DNA from: Vibrio gazogenes
GTDB lineage: Bacteria; Pseudomonadota; Gammaproteobacteria; Enterobacterales; Vibrionaceae
Length of the DNA stretch: 64,000 nt
Assembly: GCF_023920225.1 (NCBI RefSeq)
Contig: NZ_CP092588.1
Coordinates: forward strand, 1,116,001-1,180,000
Direction of reading: 5' to 3'
Under the pieces are notes generated by a model. That model was given only the letters and a program-made list of their open reading frames with translations. It was not told where the DNA came from and did not search any database. Position numbers and translations under genes: made by a program. Shown in pieces: positions 54,407 to 63,292 of this stretch (positions are counted from its first letter, which is position 1; every line of letters starts with the position of its first letter).

Positions 54407-56203
54407 CCACCCAACCAAGAAAACCATTCAAGGAAGAATGGTTAAGCTTTTCCGGGCAGGACGCCCGTAAAAGCTGGTTCTGGACAACGCGTGACCAAGC
54501 CAGACAAAAAGATTTTCTGGTTCGTCTTTCATCTCTGAAAGATGAACTGGCGCACAGAACACCGATTCCTCTGAAACCGAAAAGCGAGATTGTGCGTCAA
54601 ATTTCAGAGCCAAAGGCTAGGCAAATAAAACTTGTGATGTAGGTGTTTGGGACGCAATCAAATTAATTGATTTCATTAGCATTTTCGGACGCGCCCCAGT
54701 TCCTTTTGATAGATGTCAAAAGGAACCAAAAGCATCTTTTTTGGTTCAGTGCGTGTTATCAGGGTCGGATTGATTCGCATCCTGCTCAAGCAATCCTGAA
54801 AAATCGTCCATGATTTTTCACCCTGAGTTCAGTGACCAATCTAGCTTTTGCTATGTTTCACCCAACTCAAATCAACCACCCAACCAAGAAAACCATTCAT
54901 GGAAGAATGGTTAGGCTTTTCCGGGCAGGACGCCCGTAAAAGCTGTTTCTGGACAATGCGTGACCAAGCCAAACAAAAAAGATCTTCTGGTTACTCTTGC
55001 ATCTCGGCAAGAGTAACTGGCGCACAAGACACCAATGCCTCTGAAATCGAAAAACAAGATTGTGCGTCAAAATTTGGAGCCGGAGGCTGAGGAGATGAAC
55101 ATTGTGGCGCTGTTGTTTGGTGCGCAATGAGTTTATTGATTTCTGCGGCATCTGATGCACGCGCCCCAGGTACTTTTGGCGTTCCAAAAGTACCCAAAAG
55201 AACGTTTTAGTTCGTGAATGCTGACCGGGTCGCTTTTATTCGCTCCTGCTCACGAAAAGCTTAAAATTCATCCCTGAATTTTACCCTGAGAACATCGATC
55301 AATTTGGCTTCACTTTAAAGAGATTTCACCCAACTCAAATCAACCACCCAACCAAGAAAACCATTCATGGAAGAATGGTTAGGCTTTTCCGGGCAGGACG
55401 CCCGTAAAAGCTGGTTCTGGACAACGCGTGACCAAGCCAGACAAAAAGATTTTCTGGTTCGTCTTTCATCTCTGAAAGATGAACTGGCGCACAGAACACC
55501 GATTCCTCTGAAACCGAAAAGCGAGATTGTGCGTCAAAATTTGGAGCCGGAGGCTAGACTAATAAGACTTGTGATGTAGGTGTTTGGGACGCAATCACAT
55601 TCATTGATTTCATTAGCATTTTCGGATGCGCCCCAGTTCCTTTTGATAGATGTCAAAAGGAACCAAAAGCATCTTTTTTGGTTCAGTGCGCGTTATCAGG
55701 GTCGGATTGATTCGCATCCTGCTCAAGCAATCCTGAAAAATCGTCCATGATTTTTCACCCTGAGTTCAGTGACCAAATTGACTGTTTGAAAATGTTTCAC
55801 CGCACGCAAATCAATCACCAAACAAAGAAAACCATTCACGGATGAATGGTTAGGCTTTTCCGGGCAGGACGCCCGTAAAAGCTGGTTCTGGACAACGTGT
55901 GACGCTGTCAAACAAAAAAAGATCTTCTGGTTACTCTTGCATCTCGGCAAGAGTAACTGGCGCACAGAGTACCCATGTTTCTGAAACCGAAAAACGAGAT
56001 TGTGCGTCAAATTTCAGAGCCAAAGGCTAGGAGGGGGAATATTAAAAGCAGATTCTGGACAACATGCGACGCCGTCAAACAAAAAAGATTTTCTGGTTCG
56101 TCTTTCATCTCTGAAAGATGAACTGGCGCACAGAACACCGATGCCTCTGAAATCGAAAAACAAGATTGTGCGTCAAAACTCGGTGCCGGAAGGTAGCAGG
56201 GAA
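54407..56203 (+). repeat. Higher-order tandem array of multi-hairpin repeats (A-B-A-B-A)
   Basis: Cores at 54415-54620 (A), 54884-55092 (B), 55352-55558 (A), 55823-56029 (B) and a 5'-truncated 56044-56196 (A), with start-to-start steps of 469, 468 and 471 bp. A units have hairpin III GTTCGTCTTTC/GAAAGATGAAC and spacer hairpins GTTCCTTTTGA/TCAAAAGGAAC and GAAAAATC/GATTTTTC. B units have GTTACTCTTGC/GCAAGAGTAAC, GGTACTTTTGG/CCAAAAGTACC and AAAATTC/GAATTTT. Short reading frames inside differ by frameshifts between copies and are not called as genes. Confidence 0.88.
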
Positions 56204-56246
56204 GATTGAAAATTGAGGTCCAGTGATGACACGATGACTCATGATA

Positions 56247-56284
56247 TGGCGACAACCCGAACTGCCATCATATGGGTGTCGCCA
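56247..56284. other. Stem-loop downstream of the esterase gene
   Basis: TGGCGACA(A)CCC pairs with GGGTGTCGCCA around a 15-nt loop, just past the esterase stop on the minus strand. No clear T-run; possible terminator or repeat boundary. Confidence 0.5.
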
Positions 56285-56308
56285 CTACTGATTATCATGC
56301 ACCAAAGC

Positions 56309-57478
56309 TTATAATGTACCAAAGCCTATAGAGCCATTGCAGTGAAGCCACTCTGAGAATGAGCCACCACCACAAGTACCATTGCCCCATGCGCCGGTGT
56401 TATCGTATTGATCTTCAGCTTGGCGAACGGCACCATTGACGACAATGTAATCAACTTGAACATCACGATTGCCGCCATCATTGGTAAAGCCAACACGAAT
56501 CTCACCCGTCGCATTCGTCTTTACAGTATAGTCAGCCATATAATTTTTCGCGGTCCAGTTTTTGACGGTGGTCCCGCCGACTTGCAGGTTAACGCTTTCA
56601 TCGCCAACAACACCACTTAACCGAACAACGATCGTGTTACTTCCAGTGCCATCATCAGCACCAGTATCCACTAACTGCAACATTTTGGTTGCATAGCGCT
56701 TACCCATTTCACGTGCGCCCGCAGAATCAAAATGATATTGATCGTGAATATTCAAACCCGCTGCACTGACAACATGCGCGTTGGAAATCAGTGACGGTAA
56801 TTGCGCGATTAAACGGTTATGGCTAGAGCAACATGCCGGATAAGGCAGTTCACCCGCGATGAAAGGAACATTACCAATCCCCAAATCGTTACGGATATCT
56901 GTCACTAATTGCTTAACACGCCCAGGCCAAGCCGGATCACCCGTATTACTTTCACCTTGATGAAAAATAATACCTTTGATGACGCCCCTCTGCTGCGCTT
57001 TACGTGCCAGATCCATTAGCCATTGATAACCACCATAAAGGTTGTTCGGTGTCGAACCAAAAGTAGGTTTACATGCGTTAAAATCACGACAATTTTTCAG
57101 AAAATATTCGATTTTTTGACCGCCATGTGCAGCACCGACTAAACCAATCGTGACCTTGCTGTCAGAATTGTTCGCCATGATTTTGCCAAAATTATCGCCA
57201 GGCCCTAAAGCACCGGAACAACGGACGAGAGGTGGTGATGCGACACGCCATTGACCGTAATATCCGATGCCCCCACATGACTCGTCTTGTAATACCATGA
57301 CTCTGGGATTCGTGATACGATCTTGAGGTTCAACAGGTGATGCACCTTCCATGTTCGATTGCCCGACCATCAAGTAAATATGAAAGTTGGGATCAGGCGC
57401 AGCCATAGCCGACATCGACATCAAAGCAGTCAGTGCAATTAAGCTATATATATTCTTTATATATTTCATAATCATCAT
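56309..57478 (-). CDS. Secreted CE6-like acetylxylan esterase with C-terminal xylan-binding module
   Basis: 389 aa; signal peptide to about residue 27 (SMSAMA/APD). The SGNH/SASA-type esterase domain has the nucleophile motif GQSNMEG, GAAHGGQKIEYF, FHQGESNTG and the C-terminal Asp/His region HDQYHFDSAG. From about residue 285 a calcium-type beta-sandwich follows (NTIVVRLSGVVGDESVNLQVGG ... GAWGNGTCGGG) resembling CBM36/CBM60 xylan-binding modules. It removes acetyl groups from xylan, aiding the arabinoxylan enzyme encoded upstream. Start may alternatively be the ATG at 57469. Confidence 0.85.
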   Translation of the reverse strand: MMIMKYIKNIYSLIALTALMSMSAMAAPDPNFHIYLMVGQSNMEGASPVEPQDRITNPRVMVLQDESCGGIGYYGQWRVASPPLVRCSGALGPGDNFGKIMANNSDSKVTIGLVGAAHGGQKIEYFLKNCRDFNACKPTFGSTPNNLYGGYQWLMDLARKAQQRGVIKGIIFHQGESNTGDPAWPGRVKQLVTDIRNDLGIGNVPFIAGELPYPACCSSHNRLIAQLPSLISNAHVVSAAGLNIHDQYHFDSAGAREMGKRYATKMLQLVDTGADDGTGSNTIVVRLSGVVGDESVNLQVGGTTVKNWTAKNYMADYTVKTNATGEIRVGFTNDGGNRDVQVDYIVVNGAVRQAEDQYDNTGAWGNGTCGGGSFSEWLHCNGSIGFGTL

Positions 57479-57547
57479 CTTAATTTTGTGTTGTAAGATT
57501 GAATGTGGCAGTTAAAACATCCACCACCACATCATTATTTGATTCAT

Positions 57548-57572
57548 ATCGCCACCATGATCTGGTGGCGAT
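57548..57572. other. Perfect stem-loop between the two xylan genes
   Basis: ATCGCCACCA/TGGTGGCGAT, 10-bp arms, 5-nt loop, 18 bp past the stop of the large glycosidase and before the esterase gene. No T-run; likely partial terminator or mRNA-stabilising element. Confidence 0.65.
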
Positions 57573-57590
57573 AGCTTACTTACTGCATGA

Positions 57591-60500
57591 CTACTTTGCG
57601 CTAATTAGACCAAGTCTATAAGGAAAACGATTGTAGTCTGATACGCCTGAATTTGGATTTTGCCCTTGATACAAATACTGCATATTACAGGCATTAATCT
57701 TAAGGGTTTGATCATATCCTGAACGGATCATCTCACCGTGACTAATATCATCCGTCCATTTGCCGCCAGGGAAAGACACATTTGCCGCCCCTGCAAAAGG
57801 ATTTGATTTGGTATCAGCTAACGGTGTCCAAGGGCCATCTAAACTTGTCGATGTCCAAGAGCGGAAATAACGAGGAGAATATGCTTCTACTAATAATAAA
57901 TATTTATTAGTTCCTTCCACTTTGTAAACGTTAGAGGCTTCAAACAATCTCGCCGAGGTATCTTGCATCACAACTTCATAACCGGAAAAGTTCGGGAAGT
58001 TACCAATCGAGACTTTTGAACGATACAACTTACCGTCGTCGCCAGAGAAGAATAGATGACAATAGTTATCGTCACAGATCACCCAATAATCGATACCATT
58101 ACTCAATCCATTCCGTAACAATGGTTTAGGCGTTGTCCAACCCGCTGGATTACTAATATCAGTATTAGTCGAATATTTAGCACCCCATTGGTAAATCATG
58201 TACCATTTTTTTTCTGGTTCAAAAAAGAATACTTGAGGTGCAACGGTATTGCCTGCCCGAGTGGTGTTCATATCGACTTGATTTGCAGAACCAGCTTGAT
58301 TCCAGTCACTAAAGTTTAAGTAAACCCCACCCCAAGTGTTTCTAGCCGTATCAAATACCGTCGCAAATACGTGATATTTATTGTTGTAACGAACAATGGT
58401 TGGATCTTTAATTGACGCCCAATTCCGTCTTTGAGGAGAAATGAGCGGACCGGTTGATGTCCAGCTGAATTTCGATTTCAAATCACACGTTTGATTGCCA
58501 CTGCCAGCTTCACCCCCAATTGAAAAATCATCCGCATAAAAACTCACGGTTTCATTGTCAGATTCAATAATAAAATGCTCAAAAGGTGTGCCGCTTTGGG
58601 TATAAAAGCCTTGTAATAACGTCCAGTGATTCGCCGATGCAACAGCAGTCGCAACCTGTTCATACTCATTGTACGTTGAGTTATCACCGTCATCTTGACG
58701 TTTTGCAGTTAACGTAATTGGTACATCAGCTGAGCCGGCGGCTAATTTAACCCATACCGCGACGTCATATTGATTACCATTGACTAAGGAGCCGACATTA
58801 AAGGTAATGCCGTGCCAGTTTGCAGTGCGCCCAGTAATGAATACACTTGATGAACCACTGTGACTTTGTGTGTAGCTTAAACTAAGAGAGCCGGCCGTTT
58901 TAGACCAATTCATTAAGCCGCCTTCCGCGCCACCGTTATCAGCAAAGTTATCACTCGGTACTTGATAACCACCATCATTGCCACCATTGCCACTGTTATC
59001 ATCCGCGACTAGACGAATATTACCGTTTGCAGCATTGAGTGTGACTTTATCTAATTTAGCGCCATCTTCGCGTCGTAAAATCCTTAGCGTGTGATCGCCG
59101 GCAGCAACGTTATTGAAAGTCTGAAGCGTAATTTTACCCCAGCCATTTGTAGCGGTGTTGTTTTGAGTGATCCAACTCCCCGAATCTAACCGATAATAAA
59201 ATGAATCATCGTAACCGGCAGCCAATGACGCCAGCATTTCAAAACCGACATTCGTGGTTTGAGAAAGATTGAATTTTATTGCCACCTGTCCGCTGGCAGA
59301 ATTAGAAGGACTACTTAATACTTGATGACTACCGTTGTTTGGCCATTCAATATATTGCCCATTGGAAGCGCCACCATCTGATTTTACAGTCAGTGGACTA
59401 AAGCTACTTTGTCCTGATAAAGACTCTAATTCGACCGCTAATGAGCTACTTCCAGCATTTCCACCATTGCCGATAAACTGATACCAGTTTAAGTTATGCC
59501 ATCCATTCGCGCGCAAATAGACATCATGCACACCGCTTATCGTGGTGTTTAATGCCGTTGATTGGGTTTGCCACGTTTGCCAGCCACCAGTGTTATCAAT
59601 ATCAATTGTGGCAACTGGAGAATTATTGAGGCTATCCAAAATAACGTCTAAACTTGAGCCACTCTCTGTTGCTGCTCGTAGTTTTAACTCTTGAGCACCG
59701 TTGCCAAAGTTGACACCAGATACTTTTATCCAATCCCCCGTACCCATCATGATATTCAAGGTACCATCAGAGGCGTTCTCAGTTTCTATGCCATTTTCTT
59801 CATCAAACATCTCCGCCTGATTGATATTAAATGCATTGACAGTTTTAAGTTGTGGTGCGCCAGCGCGTCCGGCGTTCACTTGTTTTATGGTACCGTCAGC
59901 GTTGTACTCTAAAAGGTCAACATTGATTGAACGCTGAAAAGTACTCGCGCCACGTGCGTTAGCCACAGCCCGATTATGATAAAAAATGTAACTTTTACCT
60001 TTATAGTCAATAATTGAAGCATGATTGTTATTTGAGTTATTTTCCCATGGATTGGGCAAAACCGTACCTCGGTAGGTAAATCCTGTAGTCGGATTATTAC
60101 TGGTCATATAATTAATTTTCATGCCCGAACTGGTATCGGAAGAATATGATAAGTAATAAGTGCCGTTATGCTTATGCATATAAAGCGCTTCAAAGAAGTT
60201 GGGGACATTGAGGGATATGGCACTGCCACTGGTGCTAATCATGTCATCATTTAATTTGATCACACGGGCATTCCCCTCACCACCGCCACCAAAATACAAA
60301 TAGGCTTGACCATCATCATCAATAAACACGCTGGGATCAAAGATCCACTGCACACTGCCATTTGGTGTACTGCCATCTACCAAAGGATGACCGAGTGGAT
60401 CGACATAAGGACCTTCCGGACTATCAGCAACGGCCACACCAATTGAACCGCCACCATCAGGAAAATATAAATAGTATTTTCCATTACGCTCGATAAAATC

Positions 60501-60830
60501 AGGGGCGTAAGCCAAATTGGCCCAGTTCGTATTCGTTTTAGAATTCCAAATAATGCCGTGATCTTGCCAGTTCACCATGTCATCGGAAGAAAATAAATAG
60601 TAATCTTGCAATTGGCTATAATCGGTTTGAGTATCCTGATCGTGCGTGGTCACTACATAGACCCGCCCATTAAAAACACGGGCGGCAGGATCAGCCGTAT
60701 AAACATGTGATACAACAGGATTCGCTGCAAGCACAGTTTCAGGTACAGTAACACTGCTTGCAAGTACTCCAAGAACAATGGCTGCCGATGCCTTGGCATA
60801 CACCTTCTTAGAGAGACACTTTATATTCAT
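57591..60830 (-). CDS. Secreted bifunctional arabinoxylan enzyme, GH43-CBM-CBM-CBM-GH62
   Basis: 1079 aa. Signal peptide 1-35; GH43 five-bladed propeller about 38-325 with candidate catalytic Asp in YTADPAARVF, Asp in IFDPSVFIDDDG and Glu in FFEALYMHK; CBM6-like domain about 335-455 (TGDWIKVSGVNFGNG, LRANGWHNLNWYQF); a second beta-sandwich about 465-605; a CBM4/9/22-like domain about 625-775; then GH62 arabinofuranosidase about 785-1079 (ISPQRRNWASIKDPTIVRYNNKYHVFATV). It should cleave xylan or arabinoxylan side chains. Gly/Asn-rich linkers separate modules. Confidence 0.88.
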   Translation of the reverse strand: MNIKCLSKKVYAKASAAIVLGVLASSVTVPETVLAANPVVSHVYTADPAARVFNGRVYVVTTHDQDTQTDYSQLQDYYLFSSDDMVNWQDHGIIWNSKTNTNWANLAYAPDFIERNGKYYLYFPDGGGSIGVAVADSPEGPYVDPLGHPLVDGSTPNGSVQWIFDPSVFIDDDGQAYLYFGGGGEGNARVIKLNDDMISTSGSAISLNVPNFFEALYMHKHNGTYYLSYSSDTSSGMKINYMTSNNPTTGFTYRGTVLPNPWENNSNNNHASIIDYKGKSYIFYHNRAVANARGASTFQRSINVDLLEYNADGTIKQVNAGRAGAPQLKTVNAFNINQAEMFDEENGIETENASDGTLNIMMGTGDWIKVSGVNFGNGAQELKLRAATESGSSLDVILDSLNNSPVATIDIDNTGGWQTWQTQSTALNTTISGVHDVYLRANGWHNLNWYQFIGNGGNAGSSSLAVELESLSGQSSFSPLTVKSDGGASNGQYIEWPNNGSHQVLSSPSNSASGQVAIKFNLSQTTNVGFEMLASLAAGYDDSFYYRLDSGSWITQNNTATNGWGKITLQTFNNVAAGDHTLRILRREDGAKLDKVTLNAANGNIRLVADDNSGNGGNDGGYQVPSDNFADNGGAEGGLMNWSKTAGSLSLSYTQSHSGSSSVFITGRTANWHGITFNVGSLVNGNQYDVAVWVKLAAGSADVPITLTAKRQDDGDNSTYNEYEQVATAVASANHWTLLQGFYTQSGTPFEHFIIESDNETVSFYADDFSIGGEAGSGNQTCDLKSKFSWTSTGPLISPQRRNWASIKDPTIVRYNNKYHVFATVFDTARNTWGGVYLNFSDWNQAGSANQVDMNTTRAGNTVAPQVFFFEPEKKWYMIYQWGAKYSTNTDISNPAGWTTPKPLLRNGLSNGIDYWVICDDNYCHLFFSGDDGKLYRSKVSIGNFPNFSGYEVVMQDTSARLFEASNVYKVEGTNKYLLLVEAYSPRYFRSWTSTSLDGPWTPLADTKSNPFAGAANVSFPGGKWTDDISHGEMIRSGYDQTLKINACNMQYLYQGQNPNSGVSDYNRFPYRLGLISAK

Positions 60831-61495
60831 CGTGTATTCCTTTTATAAAGTAATAATATCCTATTAGCTCGGATTAGATGTTGTGATGTTTCTCGATTAA
60901 GAGACTTAATTAAAATAAGGTCACTCGATTGTTATCAGATTGAAAAAATAATGATCGCCAGTCAATTATGTCGCTTAATTGAAGAATTTTAGAGTGGTTA
61001 CCTTGACTATTTTGTCAAATGACAACCGACTTTTTGACGCTAGTCTAAAATGTAGTGTTTAACTTTGAGAGTGCAATATTCATAATTTGTTTATCGATTA
61101 TGTTTTTTATTATCTTTGATCTCTACCACTAATCACAGACACATGAATAAGTAAGTACACAATAACGATTGAGACACTTGTCACAATAAAAATTGCAAAA
61201 CAAATACAACTGAATTTAAAAGAAACAAACCACTCTTTTCATTACAAAAATCGGTATTACTGCCACTAATAGAGATTTAGATATTCATGAATTTCAAGTT
61301 GATGAATGATGAAATAAATACCAGAAAAATAAAAGTGAGATCCAACGTGGGTCTTTTACTTTTATAAATAATTTAATTATCAATAATAAACGTAGCGGTT
61401 TTAATTTCAGCCTCCGAATAAATAACATTGAAATATTTCTAGTGCCGAAAATTTAATTCAGGGCACACAATATAATGCGCTCTGAATTGACTTAT
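60831..61495. other. A+T-rich region upstream of the arabinoxylan enzyme
   Basis: About 660 bp with no gene. It must hold the promoter of the minus-strand xylan genes. Nothing recognisable beyond A+T richness and short palindromes such as TTTGTCAAATGACAA near 61012. Confidence 0.6.
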
Positions 61496-61621
61496 TTACA
61501 CAACGCGTGCTGAATGCTGCAATAATTGATGATACTCCTTAGGCAATCCACCATCATGGGAGTCGTTTTGCCGTTTGATTCGCCGAAAAAATGAGTCCGC
61601 GAGCAGGTGAGCTGCCCTCAA
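61496..61621 (-). pseudogene. Possible C-terminal remnant of an unknown gene
   Basis: A 41-codon open frame with no proper start reads AAHLLADSFFRRIKRQNDSH followed by DGGLPKEYHQLLQHSARVV and a stop. Its amphipathic, protein-like composition contrasts with the surrounding A+T-rich sequence. It could equally be chance. No family recognised. Confidence 0.25.
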
Positions 61622-61653
61622 TCATTCATCCAACACTTCACGAGTGATGCTGA

Positions 61654-62145
61654 TTATTGACTCGTCCCCTGTTTCGATATTGTCTTCGACATATTGAAAC
61701 CCGTTACGGCAAAGCCAACCTCTTTATACAACTTTAATGCGCGTTCATTATGATACGCGACTCTTAACTTTATTTGATTGATGTCGGCTGATTGAAGCTG
61801 TTTTTCTAACGCGGATATGGCTTGCCGGCCGAAACCTCGGCTTCTATGCTCTGGCGCGATAAAGAAATCGTAGATAAACGTTGAACTGTCGTTGTGATTA
61901 ACGGAATGCCATAGGTAACCGACTAAACGTTGTTCCCCTTCAACTTCCGCATCAATACATAGCAGTGAATGTTCTGTGTTTTCCAGACCATTTGGAAAAT
62001 GACGATGCAAATCTTTTTCCGCCAGCTCAATTGCCAACGCTATTGAATGACCGTAATTCGCAGCGATTTCCTGACTATAGTCATCAATAAAATACTGACA
62101 GAATGCTGGATATTCTTCTTGTCTCATCTCTCTGAGTACAACCAT
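61654..62145 (-). CDS. GNAT-family N-acetyltransferase
   Basis: 163 aa, start with AAGGAAGAG upstream. The acetyl-CoA signature is EHRSRGFGRQAISALE, followed by RVAYHNERALKLYKEVGF. N-terminal MRQEEYPAFCQYFIDDYSQEIAAN resembles acetyltransferases acting on small molecules. It is preceded by a Vibrio attC right end (62184-62227), suggesting cassette origin. Confidence 0.9.
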   Translation of the reverse strand: MVVLREMRQEEYPAFCQYFIDDYSQEIAANYGHSIALAIELAEKDLHRHFPNGLENTEHSLLCIDAEVEGEQRLVGYLWHSVNHNDSSTFIYDFFIAPEHRSRGFGRQAISALEKQLQSADINQIKLRVAYHNERALKLYKEVGFAVTGFNMSKTISKQGTSQ

Positions 62146-62183
62146 TTCTCTTCCTTTTTATACGATGAATTTGAATCGCAACA

Positions 62184-62227
62184 TAACACCTAATTTAAGG
62201 TGTGAGACACACCATACCGATACAACG
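62184..62227 (-). other. Right-end fragment of a Vibrio-type attC
   Basis: On the minus strand TATCGGTATGG ... CTCACACCTTAAATTAGGTGTTA parallels the end of the canonical attC at 46811-46850 (CATCGGTATTGCGTTGCTCACACCTTAACAGGGCGTTA type). The left half is missing, cut by the upstream gene's end. Confidence 0.55.
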
Positions 62228-62229
62228 AT

Positions 62230-63174
62230 TTATACAGCACCCTGCTCGAAGGCTAAAATATTCTCAAATGCTATTTTGAAGTACAGCTCATAACTATTTT
62301 GTTCAACGTATCCAAGATGAGGCGTTGCCGTTACGTTGGGTAATGAAAGTAAGGGTTCGTTACTTGAAGATGCAGGCTCATGATCAAACACATCGATGGC
62401 TGCTCGCTTCGTCGGAACGGAGACAAGCTCATGATAAAGTGCCGAGGTTTCGACAAGTTCTGAACGACTGGTATTGAGAAACAGAGAATCTGGTTTCATA
62501 AGACGAAGATCCTCGGCCGAAACACATGCTCTCGTTGCGTGATTTAAACGTAAGTGTAGTGACACTATATCTGAGGTAGAGAAAAACGCTTGTTTTGACG
62601 CCGCAGCTTCAAAACCATGCTCGATAGCTAAATTTCTAGATTCAATACTCCCCCAAACGACAACTGTCATTTCAAACGCTCTTGCATATTGAGCAATGCG
62701 TTGTCCTATTTTCCCATAACCCCAAATACCGAGTTTCAGCCCCTTTAAAGTACGACCTAAGCCAAGTACGCCGGAGTCCTGCCATCGGTTATTTTGGAGG
62801 TTGGAAACATATGTTGGAATATGACGACTGGCTGCCATGAGCAAAGCCCAACACAACTCTGAAGGCGCGATTGGAGAGCCGCGACCTTCCAGTACTTTCA
62901 CGCCGTGTTTCTCACACAAACGAACATCAATATGATTGCTGACTTTACCCGTTTGACTGATAACCTGTAGCCGTGGCAACTGAGACAGTAGTGATTCGGT
63001 GATGGCGGTGCGCTCTCGGATTAACACGAGAGCCTCAGTATCGATAAGCTTGGTGACTAACTCTGCCTCCGGGAGTGTTGCATTGAGGATCGTGACATCG
63101 TGCGCTGACAATAATTCGAAACAATCCAGAGTTTTGACCACGTCCTGATAGTCATCCAATACCGTTATTTTCAT
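62230..63174 (-). CDS. D-2-hydroxyacid dehydrogenase (NAD-dependent)
   Basis: 314 aa. Rossmann motif GLKLGIWGYGKIGQRIAQYARAF (about 145-168), catalytic Arg in TSRSELVET, Glu in FDHEP and His in ATPHLGYVE, the standard R-E-H triad. An SHIDVRLCEKHGVKVLEGRG block is also typical of the family. Substrate cannot be assigned. It lies between attC-like sequences, like its neighbours. Confidence 0.92.
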   Translation of the reverse strand: MKITVLDDYQDVVKTLDCFELLSAHDVTILNATLPEAELVTKLIDTEALVLIRERTAITESLLSQLPRLQVISQTGKVSNHIDVRLCEKHGVKVLEGRGSPIAPSELCWALLMAASRHIPTYVSNLQNNRWQDSGVLGLGRTLKGLKLGIWGYGKIGQRIAQYARAFEMTVVVWGSIESRNLAIEHGFEAAASKQAFFSTSDIVSLHLRLNHATRACVSAEDLRLMKPDSLFLNTSRSELVETSALYHELVSVPTKRAAIDVFDHEPASSSNEPLLSLPNVTATPHLGYVEQNSYELYFKIAFENILAFEQGAV

Positions 63175-63191
63175 TCAACTCTCCTTGTTTT

Positions 63192-63280
63192 TATAACGTC
63201 TGCAATTTCTGCAACTAAAGTGGGTCACAGTGAACTGGTAAAGCATAACGAACACGTGACCCAAACCGCTGAGTATAACG
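63192..63280 (-). other. attC-like hairpin between dehydrogenase and racemase genes
   Basis: TGGGTCAC (63221-63228) pairs with GTGACCCA (63256-63263), and TATAACG occurs at both outer borders (63192-63198 and 63274-63280). Size and layout suit an attC, but core sites diverge from the GTTRRRY consensus. Confidence 0.45.
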
Positions 63281-63292
63281 TATCACCTTGAT

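Noticed and set aside
54298-56209. Short plus- and minus-strand reading frames of 60-115 codons inside the repeat arrays, with similar peptides in several copies
   Set aside because: The similarity follows from the DNA repeats. Copies differ by frameshifts and by stem-preserving base changes on both arms, which does not fit protein selection.
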